From NCBI GenBank assembly GCA_947649285.1, contig CANSRB010000011.1, forward strand, positions 1-33,693: a DNA stretch of 33,693 nucleotides, in the 5' to 3' direction. Origin of the DNA: an uncultured Clostridia bacterium. GTDB taxonomy: Bacteria; Bacillota; Clostridia; Oscillospirales; Ruminococcaceae. The translations under genes were made by a program, and so were the position numbers. Every line of letters begins with the position of its first letter. Within the stretch, counting starts at the first letter, position 1. The notes under the pieces are model-generated. The model saw nothing but the letters and a program-made list of their open reading frames with translations. It was not told the origin of the DNA and searched no databases. This document shows, in pieces, positions 1-7,048 of this stretch.

Positions 1-186
1 GCCCTCGTAAACCTTAATGCGGTCGATCAGCTCGCCTAAAATTTCCCGTGTCAGCTTGTCAATGTTCCGATATTTAAGAAATGCGGTAAGGCATGGGCTT
101 TCCGCATCCACGCCGTTTTCCAGTTGTTCCTGTTCCGCCGTCAGCATTTGCATAATGCGTGTGAGGGCCTCAATCTGCTGTTCATA
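1..186 (-). pseudogene. C-terminal remnant of a large serine recombinase, running off the left edge
   Basis: Translating the minus strand of this stretch gives one continuous frame containing QQIEALTRIMQMLTAEQ and then LTREILGELIDRIKVYEG. This resembles the coiled-coil and end-of-protein region (DUF4368-like) of large serine recombinases carried by Tn4451/Tn1549-type mobile elements, where the same place reads like 'LT..ML.ELIDRI.VHE'. Above about position 186-200 the frame stays open but the sequence becomes low-complexity and Arg/Ser-rich, with no catalytic serine domain. The upstream part therefore appears lost, and only the tail survives. The 3' end lies outside the window. The family call rests on motif memory only. 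The ORF track missed it because its listed minus ORF here is in another frame. Confidence 0.6.
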
Positions 187-400
187 AGGGAAGCGTTGCC
201 TGCCGTTGCCGCTTGTGCTCCTTTGGACTGGCTTGTACGCGTGACGGCTTCCAGGCTTGCCTCTCGTATAAAATCGTAAGGAGCGGCCTGCTTTCGTCCG
301 GGAGGCAGAGGGAGCCGTTGGCGCACGGGGGAATCCAAGGGGGCGGTCTTGCAATATTTCGGCGTTAGCCGATGTCGCCTCCCTTGGGCGCATTTCTTTC

Positions 401-555
401 CCCTATTTCTTTGGATATCCAAAGAAATAGGGTGGGGCATGGGGCGCGGAGCCCCACAAATCGGCGGGTCGCCCCGGTCAGAGCCGGAGGAACATCCCGT
501 TCGCTCGGGAGCTGGGGCGCTGGAAAGCCGGGTTCTTTTTATGAAGCGGGCGTGA
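401..555 (+). repeat. Dispersed non-coding repeat, copy A (palindrome plus conserved 30-nt motif)
   Basis: Positions 401-432 are a perfect 32-bp palindrome (CCCTATTTCTTTGGAT and its complement). Positions 470-499 hold a 30-nt motif (CGCCCCGGTCAGAGCCGGAG...) matching 28 of 30 bases of the complement of 16685-16714. Position 519 onward (GGAAAGCCGGGTT) also resembles the far end of copy B. Positions 536-555 (TTTTTATGAAGCGGGCGTGA) match 16888-16907 in 17 of 20 bases. The 200-674 stretch holds no convincing gene. Its short ORFs in both strands are repeat translations rich in Pro, Arg and Gly. Confidence 0.7.
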
Positions 556-592
556 AAAAAGGGAATATCCTCCATAAAGATTTTATGGAGGA
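555..592 (-). terminator. Intrinsic terminator downstream of the acyl-CoA synthetase gene
   Basis: On the minus strand an 11-bp perfect stem (TCCTCCATAAA with TTTATGGAGGA, loop ATC) is followed by TATTCCCTTTTTT. It lies about 80 bases past the stop codon of the minus-strand gene and points the right way to end its transcript. Confidence 0.65.
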
Positions 593-609
593 CAGACAGA
601 ACAAGAGGG

Positions 610-662
610 AAGCCCACGGACCAAACAAAGGCTGCGGTTTCCGCATTTTGATCCATGGGCTT
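610..662. repeat. Large imperfect inverted repeat just after the acyl-CoA synthetase stop codon
   Basis: AAGCCCACGGACCAAA at the left pairs with TTTTGATCCATGGGCTT at the right with only two mismatches, both tolerated as G-U pairs in RNA. A nested small hairpin (TGCGGTTTCCGCA) lies inside. It sits between the stop codon and the 555-592 terminator, so it may protect the mRNA end or form part of a bipartite terminator. No gene is seen here. Confidence 0.5.
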
Positions 663-674
663 ATATAAAGGGTG

Positions 675-2342
675 CTAGACTTTTTTATTATCTCGATCCC
701 GGATTTCTGTGCGGCGGATTTTCCCGGAGATGGTCTTGGGAAGTTCGGGGACAAATTCAATAATGCGTGGATATTTATAGGGCGCGGTAGTTTTTTTGAC
801 GTAGGTTTGCAGCTCTTTTTTCAGCTCGTCCGAGGGCTGGTACTGGCTGGTCAGCACAATTGTGGCTTTTACCACTTGTCCGCGTACCGGATCCGGTGCC
901 CCGGTGACGGCAACCTCTAAAACAGCCGGATGTTCCATCAGCACGCTTTCCACCTCGAAGGGCCCGATCCGGTAGCCCGAAGCTTTGATGACGTCATCCG
1001 TCCGGCCAACGTACCAGAAATAACCGTCCTCGTCCTGATAAGCTGTGTCGCCGGTATGATAGACACCGCCTTCCCAGACGGCAGAAGTCCGTTCTTCATC
1101 CAGATAATAGCCCTTGAATAAGCCGTTTGGCCGTCCGTCCGGATGGGGCCGGACAACGATTTCACCCACTGTTCCGATCGGGACGGGACGGCAGTTTTCG
1201 TCCACAATCTCCACCGGGTATAGAGGGGTTGGTTTTCCCATCGAGCCGGGCTTAGCCTTCATTCCTTTTAAAGTTCCGACCAGCAAAGCGGTTTCCGTCT
1301 GTCCGAAGCCCTCCATCAGACTGAGCCCTGTGACTTCTTTAAACCGGTTGAAGACCTCCTCGTTCAGCGCTTCACCTGCGGTTGTGACGTATTTCAGGGA
1401 GGAGAGGCTTTCCTTATCCATCCCTTCTTTAATCAGGAAGCGGAAAACGGTAGGAGGCGCACAAAAGGTGGTAATCTGATATTTATGGATTATGGTCAGC
1501 AAGTCATGCGGGACGAATTTATCAAAATCATAAACATAGATCCCGCCTCCGAGGAACCATTGACCATAAAGCTTACCCCAAGCGGCTTTTCCCCACCCGG
1601 TTTCCGCCAGAGAAAGATGGAGTCCGTCCGGGTCAATGCAATGCCAATTATGCGCCGTAGTGATATGGTAAATTGCATAGTAATGGGAGTGCAGGACCAT
1701 TTTGGGGTTCCCGGTTGTTCCCGAGGTGAAATAGAGGAGCATACCGTCGTCTGCATGGGTATTTTCCCGTTCAAAATGATCGGGATAGCGTTGGATTTCT
1801 TGGTTGAAGGAGATCCATCCCTCCCGGCTGCCCTTAGCAATAAACTTGGCCTGATAAGGGGTTCCCAGCTTTTTTTCCGCCTCATCCACAAAAGAAGCCA
1901 CATCGCAGGTACCGCTGCAAACGACGGCTTTGATATTGGCCGCCTGGGTGCGGTAGAGGATATCTTTGGTCGTCAGCAGGTTGGTAGCCGGAATCGCGAC
2001 GGCTCCCAGCTTATGCAGAGCCAGGATCGAAAACCAGAATTCATAGTGGCGCTTGAGCACCAGCATGACCCTGTCGCCTTTTTGGATCCCATGCATCCGG
2101 AACATCTGGGCCGCCTGGTTGGAGAACCGGCTCATTTCCTGAAAAGTAAAAACGCGTTCCTCCCCATGCTCGTCCGACCAGACCATTGCCCGGCGTTCGG
2201 GCTCCAGTTCGGCGATCTGGTCGATGACGTCGTATGCAAAGTTGAAATTTTCCGGGCAGTGAATATCAAAACGGGTCAAAACGCCATTTTCATCGTATTC
2301 CTCTGTGCAGAATTTTTGATAAAGATTTTCAACAGTTTTCAT
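675..2342 (-). CDS. AMP-forming acyl-CoA synthetase, medium/branched-chain (ACSM-like)
   Basis: This 555-residue ANL-superfamily enzyme activates a carboxylic acid to an acyl-adenylate with ATP and then transfers it to coenzyme A in the cytosol. Visible motifs are the P-loop YFTSGTTGNPK (about 204-214), TTAGEALNEE (320-329), EGFGQTE (344-350), the YHTGD hinge region (428-432), GRTDDVIKASGYRIGPFEVE (446-465), and the C-terminal SGKIRR holding the adenylation lysine (about 541). Length and motif wording fit medium-chain acyl-CoA synthetases rather than acetyl-CoA synthetases, which are about 100 residues longer. As I recall, a characterised archaeal member of this group prefers 2-methylbutyrate. 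The ATG at 2342 has AGGAG nine bases upstream. The gene stands alone behind a consensus promoter and a T-box-like leader, so its expression should answer to tRNA charging. The exact substrate is not readable from sequence. Confidence 0.85.
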   Translation of the reverse strand: MKTVENLYQKFCTEEYDENGVLTRFDIHCPENFNFAYDVIDQIAELEPERRAMVWSDEHGEERVFTFQEMSRFSNQAAQMFRMHGIQKGDRVMLVLKRHYEFWFSILALHKLGAVAIPATNLLTTKDILYRTQAANIKAVVCSGTCDVASFVDEAEKKLGTPYQAKFIAKGSREGWISFNQEIQRYPDHFERENTHADDGMLLYFTSGTTGNPKMVLHSHYYAIYHITTAHNWHCIDPDGLHLSLAETGWGKAAWGKLYGQWFLGGGIYVYDFDKFVPHDLLTIIHKYQITTFCAPPTVFRFLIKEGMDKESLSSLKYVTTAGEALNEEVFNRFKEVTGLSLMEGFGQTETALLVGTLKGMKAKPGSMGKPTPLYPVEIVDENCRPVPIGTVGEIVVRPHPDGRPNGLFKGYYLDEERTSAVWEGGVYHTGDTAYQDEDGYFWYVGRTDDVIKASGYRIGPFEVESVLMEHPAVLEVAVTGAPDPVRGQVVKATIVLTSQYQPSDELKKELQTYVKKTTAPYKYPRIIEFVPELPKTISGKIRRTEIRDRDNKKV

Positions 2343-2418
2343 AAACAGGCGCTCCTATCTTTTTGGATCAGCAGGAACCTGTATTCACTGCCTCTGACGG
2401 CGATGAATACCAGATTCT

Positions 2419-2657
2419 AAAGAAAAAGCTTCCGCCGTAAAAGGCGAAAGCTTGCACTCAAAACCCTATTACGGCATACTGACATATGCGTCCTTGTTGA
2501 CGGTAGGAAGCCGTCGGCGTCTACTGGCGGGGATCCCGCTTTGGAGCCGCTACTCGGGAGGGATATTCAGATTTGCTTTACTGGTATCGGTTTCCACCCT
2601 GCCCGACTCTCTGTAACGTTGGAGCAAATCCTACTGTCTCCGTCTTGGTATTTGAAT
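2419..2657 (-). promoter_or_regulatory. T-box-like tRNA-sensing leader with terminator, specifier probably AUC (Ile)
   Basis: Read on the minus strand from about 2657, the leader has the 5' element GAGACAGTAG, the stem GGATTTGCT paired with AGCAAATC, the distal ACAGAGAG followed by GGTGGAAACC, and the specifier-loop side GAATATC followed by CCTCCCGAGT. These match the T-box Stem I layout. Aligned to the glyQS-type pattern GAAA-codon-nnnnnnGAG, the specifier is ATC at 2562-2564 (Ile). A one-base shift would give TAT (Tyr). Downstream stems include GCGGG/CCCGC and GACGG/CCGTC. An intrinsic terminator follows at 2421-2453, with an 11-bp stem AAGCTTTCGCC/GGCGGAAGCTT (one G-U pair) and then TTTTTCTTT. 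The canonical antiterminator core AGGGTGGNACCGCG is not seen. The nearest strings are AACAAGGACGC and AATAGGGTTTTGAG, so the switch may be divergent or partly decayed. Confidence 0.72.
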
Positions 2658-2663
2658 GTTTTT

Positions 2664-2692
2664 ATTATAGCATCCGGGTTTTTATTTGTCAA
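2664..2692 (-). promoter_or_regulatory. Consensus sigma-A promoter for the T-box leader and acyl-CoA synthetase
   Basis: On the minus strand TTGACA (2687-2692) and TATAAT (2664-2669) are separated by exactly 17 bases. Both hexamers are perfect consensus. This implies strong initiation with control left to the downstream leader. Confidence 0.85.
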
Positions 2693-2705
2693 TAAAATTT
2701 GCAGG

Positions 2706-2734
2706 AATTCCCATCCCGGGTTCCCATGGGAATT
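2706..2734 (-). terminator. Weak terminator or mRNA-end hairpin after pnp
   Basis: On the minus strand AATTCCCA and TGGGAATT form an 8-bp stem five bases past the pnp stop codon. It is followed by CCTGCAAATTTTATT rather than a clean U-run. It could end pnp transcription inefficiently or only protect the 3' end. Confidence 0.4.
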
Positions 2735-2738
2735 TGGA

Positions 2739-4853
2739 CTAAGCCTTCGCACCTTTTGCGGCGATATCGGCCATCGCGTCCTTGCGGGAGAGGTTGATCC
2801 GGCCCTGCGAGTCGATTTCAGTAACCTTGACGAATACGGTGTCGCCAGGGGAAACCACATCTTCGACCTTTTCTACACGGCGTTCCGCCAGCTTGGAAAT
2901 GTGAACCAATCCCTCTTTCCCGGGCGCGATTTCAACGAACGCGCCGAATGCCATCAGCCGGGTGACAACGCCCTTGTAAATCGCGCCGATTTCCGGGTCG
3001 TTGGCAATAGACTCTACAATCGCCAGCGCGCGTTTGGCATTCTGGAGATCCACGCCCATAATGACGCAACTGCCGTCGTCGTCAATATCAATTTTAACGT
3101 CGCAGTCCGCGCAGATTTTCTGGATAACCTTTCCACCGCTGCCGATAACCTCGCGGATTTTATCCGGTTTGATCTGAGTCTGCAGGACCTTCGGCGCATA
3201 CTGGGAAACCTCTGCACGCGGTTTATCGATCGCTTTCGCCATGATTTCATCCAGGATATAAAGCCGTGCCGTACGGGTTTTTTCAAAAGCTTCCGCGATA
3301 ATATCCATGGTCAGACCGTCAACTTTGATGTCGACCTGGATGGAGGTAATCCCTTTATGGGTGCCGCCTACCTTGAAGTCCATATCCCCGTAGAAATCCT
3401 CCAGGCCCTGGATGTCGACCATCGTCTGGAAGGAACCGTCTTCCTTGGTAATCAGGCCGCAGGAGATACCGGCAACAGGGGTGCGGATGGGGACACCGGC
3501 ATCCATCAGCGCCAGGGTAGAAGCGCAAATCGAGCCCTGGGAGGTTGAGCCGTTGGAGGAGAGGATCTCCGAAACCACCCGGATTGCGTAGGGGAATTCT
3601 TCAATGGTGGGGAGGACGGGGACCAGGGAACGCTCTGCGAGCGCACCATGGCCGATTTCACGCCGTCCGGGCCCGCGGGAGGGTCTGGTTTCCCCAACGG
3701 AGTAGGAAGGGAAATTATACTGGTGCATATAGCGCTTTTCGGTGGTTTCGTCAATGCTGTCCAGCAATTGAGCGTCCCGGATCGGACCCAGGGTCGCAAC
3801 GGTCAGAACCTGGGTCTGACCGCGGGTAAACAGTCCTGAACCATGCACACGGGGAAGGATGCCGGCTTCCGCCGCCAAAGGACGGATTTCATTCATGCCG
3901 CGGCCATCGACCCGTTTGCCTTCAAACAGCCATGCCCGCACGATTTTTTTCTGAAGCTTGTAAACGACCTCGCCCAAGGTAGGCAGGTAGTCCGCAAATT
4001 TTTCCCCTAATTTTTCTTCGATTTCATCCAGGATCGGTTTCATGCGCGCTTCACGGACGTTTTTATCGTCGGTATCCAGCGCATATTTGATTTTTTCTGC
4101 GGAGAGTTCCTCAACCGCAGCGAAAAATTCCGGATTCACACCCACCTTTTCGAAAACGGCTTTTTCCTTGCCGATCTCTTTTTGAATATCGGAAATGAAC
4201 GCCACCATTTTTTGGATTTCAGTGTGCGCGGTGCGGATAGCTTCCAGCATGGTATCGTTGTCCACTTCGTTTGCACCGGCTTCAATCATGACGATTTTTT
4301 CCGCAGAAGCGGCGACCGTGAGATCCAGATCCGATTTTTCGCGCTGTTCGGTGTTGGGGTTGATGACCAGCTTCCCATCGACCAGGCCGACGCTGACGCC
4401 GGCGATTGGACCGTTGAAGGGGACGTCGGAGATGGTAACGGCGATCGAAGCGGCGAGCATTGCGGTGATTTCCGGGGAATTGTCAATATCCGTTGCGAGG
4501 ACGGTTGTGACAATGGAAACATCGTTGCGGAGGCCTTCCGGGAAAAGAGGGCGCATCGGCCGGTCAATCATCCGGGAAGTCAGGATTGCGTTTTCGGAGG
4601 GGCGGCCTTCCCGTTTGAGAAAGGAGCCGGGGATTTTGCCGACAGCATAGAGCTTTTCCTCATAATCGACGGATAACGGGAAAAAATCGATCCCGTCACG
4701 CGGTTTCTGGGACATGGTAACGTTTGCCATGACGACGGTTTCGCCATACTGCACCCAGCAGGAACCGTTGGAGAGCATACAGGTTTTTCCGGTTTCCACC
4801 TTGAGAGGGCGGCCGGCAAAAGTGGTTTCAAAGATTTTGTGATTTTCAAACAT
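2739..4853 (-). CDS. pnp: Polyribonucleotide nucleotidyltransferase (PNPase)
   Basis: PNPase degrades RNA 3' to 5' by phosphorolysis, releasing nucleoside diphosphates, and works as a cytosolic trimer. The protein has two RNase PH-like cores (about residues 10-220 and 310-540; the second contains FTRGQTQVL and GRREIGHG), an alpha-helical linker between them, a KH domain with the IREVIGSGGKVIQKI loop (about 555-610), and a C-terminal S1 domain (YKGVVTRLMAFGAFVEI, about 620-690). The 704-residue length is normal. The start is ATG 4853, six bases from AAGGAGG. The ORF track's 66-residue N-terminal extension lacks homology and a ribosome site, so I reject it. It follows rpsO, the common bacterial order. 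A hairpin in the gap suggests the usual processing or partial termination between them. Confidence 0.97.
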   Translation of the reverse strand: MFENHKIFETTFAGRPLKVETGKTCMLSNGSCWVQYGETVVMANVTMSQKPRDGIDFFPLSVDYEEKLYAVGKIPGSFLKREGRPSENAILTSRMIDRPMRPLFPEGLRNDVSIVTTVLATDIDNSPEITAMLAASIAVTISDVPFNGPIAGVSVGLVDGKLVINPNTEQREKSDLDLTVAASAEKIVMIEAGANEVDNDTMLEAIRTAHTEIQKMVAFISDIQKEIGKEKAVFEKVGVNPEFFAAVEELSAEKIKYALDTDDKNVREARMKPILDEIEEKLGEKFADYLPTLGEVVYKLQKKIVRAWLFEGKRVDGRGMNEIRPLAAEAGILPRVHGSGLFTRGQTQVLTVATLGPIRDAQLLDSIDETTEKRYMHQYNFPSYSVGETRPSRGPGRREIGHGALAERSLVPVLPTIEEFPYAIRVVSEILSSNGSTSQGSICASTLALMDAGVPIRTPVAGISCGLITKEDGSFQTMVDIQGLEDFYGDMDFKVGGTHKGITSIQVDIKVDGLTMDIIAEAFEKTRTARLYILDEIMAKAIDKPRAEVSQYAPKVLQTQIKPDKIREVIGSGGKVIQKICADCDVKIDIDDDGSCVIMGVDLQNAKRALAIVESIANDPEIGAIYKGVVTRLMAFGAFVEIAPGKEGLVHISKLAERRVEKVEDVVSPGDTVFVKVTEIDSQGRINLSRKDAMADIAAKGAKA

Positions 4854-4982
4854 AACAACTGCCTCCTTAAAATTTTGAATGATACTCGGCAGCCGGTTTA
4901 GCACAAAATCCTGCGCCGGGGCGGCGTACGATTCTATGCTAACTCCTGGCGGTCGAGTGTTTTTGTCGAAAAATATCTTGAA

Positions 4983-5009
4983 GGCAGGCAGCATTTTGCG
5001 CTGCCTGCC
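4983..5009 (-). terminator. rpsO-pnp intergenic hairpin (partial terminator or processing site)
   Basis: A perfect 10-bp stem GGCAGGCAGC/GCTGCCTGCC with a 7-nt loop follows the rpsO stop by 16 bases on the minus strand. The downstream sequence TTCAAGATATTTTT is only moderately U-rich. In other bacteria this gap carries a leaky terminator and an RNase cut site, so the same role is inferred here. Confidence 0.6.
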
Positions 5010-5025
5010 CCAAAAAGAAACACAA

Positions 5026-5292
5026 CTACTTACGGATACCCAGCTTCGCAATCACTGCACGGTATCTTTCGATATCCACTTTCTTCAGATAGTTCAACAG
5101 GTTCCGGCGATGGCCGACCATTTTCAGCAAGCCGCGGCGGGAATGGTGGTCTTTAGCATGAACTTTCAGATGCTCGGTAAGATCGTTGATCCGGGAGGTC
5201 AGGATTGCGATCTGCACCTCGGGCGAGCCGGTGTCCTTTTCATGCAGGCGGTTGTTTTCGATGATGTTGTCTTTCTGTTCTTTTCTTAACAT
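5026..5292 (-). CDS. rpsO: 30S ribosomal protein S15
   Basis: S15 is an 88-residue primary binding protein of 16S rRNA that helps fold the central domain of the small subunit. The sequence matches the family end to end, including the TGSPEVQIA and [23 protein letters not shown] stretches (roughly 21-56) and the C-terminal [14 protein letters not shown] helix. The ATG at 5292 follows GAGGTG at normal spacing. Transcription likely starts at the 5392-5420 promoter, leaving a leader of roughly 95 bases that could carry autogenous S15 binding, as known in other species, although I did not identify a specific fold. It is co-oriented with pnp downstream. Confidence 0.98.
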   Translation of the reverse strand: MLRKEQKDNIIENNRLHEKDTGSPEVQIAILTSRINDLTEHLKVHAKDHHSRRGLLKMVGHRRNLLNYLKKVDIERYRAVIAKLGIRK

Positions 5293-5391
5293 TTTTTCAC
5301 CTCTTTAATTATTCGCCGCTGTCATAGGAAAGGGTGGGTAAAATTCCTTAAAAAAGGCATAATCCCCAAGCCATGGCAGGGCACTTTTGAA

Positions 5392-5420
5392 AGTATAGCA
5401 TAGACCTCTTTTTTTGTAAA
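5392..5420 (-). promoter_or_regulatory. Promoter of rpsO-pnp
   Basis: On the minus strand TTTACA (5415-5420) and TATACT (5392-5397) are 17 bases apart, upstream of rpsO and divergent from the pyrH promoter. The 5421-5562 stretch between the two promoters shows no gene. Confidence 0.75.
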
Positions 5421-5562
5421 GCATTTTCCGGCAGTTTTAGGGGAAAGTTTTGTGTAGGGCCTGCGCTCACCCTATTGTGTGAAAAAGCTGGGCAAATATC
5501 AGGCGGGAGCCTAGTCAAATTGGAATTCCAGCCTGCAAAATAGAAAAAATACGTCAGAAGCC

Positions 5563-5591
5563 TTTACAAAAATCCGGGATTCATGTAAAAT
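5563..5591 (+). promoter_or_regulatory. Promoter of the pyrH-polC operon
   Basis: TTTACA (5563-5568), a 17-base spacer and TAAAAT (5586-5591) lie about 120 bases before pyrH. The leader between them is GC-rich with small hairpin potential (GTTCC...GGAAC near 5680) but no recognised riboswitch. Confidence 0.7.
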
Positions 5592-5712
5592 ATGTAATAA
5601 ATAGAATAGATTCGGGCAATCTGCCTGGCGCCGTTTTGAACGGAACGCGGCGTGCCAAAAAAGGGAAAATATGCAGGCCGGTTCCGTCCGGCCGGAACAG
5701 GAAGTGGAAATA

Positions 5713-6420
5713 ATGGCGGTAAAATACAAACGGATTCTTCTCAAGCTGTCCGGCGAGGCGCTTGCCGGCGAAAAAGGCTTCGGCTTGGATTATGAGGTGA
5801 TCCGCAGCGTTTGCCGGAGCGTTAAGGATTGTGCGGATTTGGGTGTGGAAATCGGTATCGTCGTCGGAGGCGGAAATTTCTGGAGAGGTCGTTCCAGCGG
5901 CTCGATGGACCGTACCCGCGCAGACCACATCGGGATGCTGGGCACCACGATGAATGCGCTGGCAGTAGCGGATGTGCTGGAGGAGCTGGGCTGCACCGTG
6001 CGCGTCCAGACCGCAATCATCATGCAGCAGATCGCGGAGCCGTATATCCGCAATAAAGCGGTCCGCCATTTGGAAAAAGGCCGCGTGGTTATTTTCGGAT
6101 GCGGCACGGGAAGCCCGTTCTTTTCGACGGATACAACGGCTTCGCTCCGCGCGGCGGAAATTGAAGCGGAAGTCATTTTTAAAGCCACCATGGTGGATGG
6201 GGTCTATGACAAGGATCCGCACAAGTTCCCGGACGCCGTGAAATATGACACGCTGACCTTCAGCGAGGTGCTTTCACGGGGGCTGGGCGTGGTGGATTCC
6301 ACGGCGGCCTCCATGTGCAAGGACAACAGGATCCCGCTTTTGGTCTTTAATATTCAGCGTCCTGAAAATATTTTGGATGCTGTAAAAGGGGAACAGGTCG
6401 GCACGATGGTGCTTGCCTGA
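5713..6420 (+). CDS. pyrH: UMP kinase
   Basis: This enzyme phosphorylates UMP to UDP with ATP and belongs to the hexameric bacterial amino-acid-kinase-fold UMP kinases. The 235-residue product begins [17 protein letters not shown], with the phosphate-binding lysine and glycine motif. It continues with GGGNFWRG (about 55-62), [13 protein letters not shown] (about 131-143) and the late [14 protein letters not shown] motif. I chose ATG 5713, which follows AGGAAGTGG, over the ORF-track start at 5671, which adds 14 residues without homology. It is the first gene of a long housekeeping operon, 42 bases ahead of frr, a pairing conserved across bacteria. Confidence 0.97.
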   Translation: MAVKYKRILLKLSGEALAGEKGFGLDYEVIRSVCRSVKDCADLGVEIGIVVGGGNFWRGRSSGSMDRTRADHIGMLGTTMNALAVADVLEELGCTVRVQTAIIMQQIAEPYIRNKAVRHLEKGRVVIFGCGTGSPFFSTDTTASLRAAEIEAEVIFKATMVDGVYDKDPHKFPDAVKYDTLTFSEVLSRGLGVVDSTAASMCKDNRIPLLVFNIQRPENILDAVKGEQVGTMVLA

Positions 6421-6462
6421 ACCGGATATAAAAAGAAAAACAGATGATGGAGGATTTTTATC

Positions 6463-7026
6463 ATGGACGCTATTCAGGAAAGACTGGAACTCACCAAAAC
6501 AAGGATGGAAAAATCAATTCAGGCTTTGGAGAATGATTTCAAAACCATCCGGGCAGGCCGTGCGAACGCAGCGGTATTGGATAAAATTACCGTGGACTAT
6601 TACGGCGTTGCAACCAAGATTGACCAGATGGCGGCTATCAGTGTGCCGGAAGCACGGATGATGGTGATCCAGCCGTGGGATATGTCCCAGCTGTCGAATA
6701 TCCAAAAAGCGATCCAAGCATCGGATCTGGGGCTGAACCCCGCCAGCGACGGCAAGGTCCTGCGGCTTTCCTTCCCGCCGCTGACAGAGGAGCGCCGCCG
6801 CGAGCTGGTCAAAGAGGTATCTAAACATGCGGAAGAATGTAAGGTTGCCGTCCGCAATCAGCGCCGCCACGCGAACGACCGGCTGAAGGCATTGAAAAAA
6901 GACAGTCTGATTACCGAGGATCAGCAGAAGGATGGGGAAGCAGAAATCCAGAAGCTGACGGACAAATTCATTAAAAAAGTAGATGAATGCGCCAAAGAAA
7001 AAGAAAAGGAAATCATGGAAATTTAA
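6463..7026 (+). CDS. frr: Ribosome recycling factor
   Basis: RRF splits post-termination ribosomes together with EF-G so subunits can be reused. The 187-residue length is standard. Hallmarks are the N-terminal helix RMEKSIQALENDFKTIRAGRANAAVLDKI (about 11-39), the VPEARMMVIQPWD segment of domain II (about 62-74), PPLTEERRRELVK (about 105-117) and the Lys/Glu-rich C-terminal helix. The ATG follows GGAGG at good spacing. It lies between pyrH and uppS, the usual arrangement, so no unusual regulation is expected beyond operon transcription. Confidence 0.98.
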   Translation: MDAIQERLELTKTRMEKSIQALENDFKTIRAGRANAAVLDKITVDYYGVATKIDQMAAISVPEARMMVIQPWDMSQLSNIQKAIQASDLGLNPASDGKVLRLSFPPLTEERRRELVKEVSKHAEECKVAVRNQRRHANDRLKALKKDSLITEDQQKDGEAEIQKLTDKFIKKVDECAKEKEKEIMEI

Positions 7027-7048
7027 CAAGGTATTCGGAGGAAGATCA

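Noticed and set aside
349-668. Small plus-strand ORFs of 68 and 98 residues in the left repeat, and the minus ORF at 141-656
   Set aside because: They translate the dispersed repeat and palindrome; similar strings appear in the 16662-16874 ORF only because the DNA is repeated.
1485-2420. 311-residue plus-strand ORF opposite the acyl-CoA synthetase
   Set aside because: It is the antisense shadow of a well-supported gene and its T-box leader, with no family-like motifs and no ribosome site.
2541-3548. 335-residue plus-strand ORF across the T-box leader and the 3' part of pnp
   Set aside because: It is antisense to pnp, which has clear KH and S1 domains; the ORF shows only composition-driven residues.
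4854-5051. N-terminal extension of pnp in the ORF track
   Set aside because: It crosses the intergenic hairpin, has no homology, and a perfect AAGGAGG site precedes ATG 4853.
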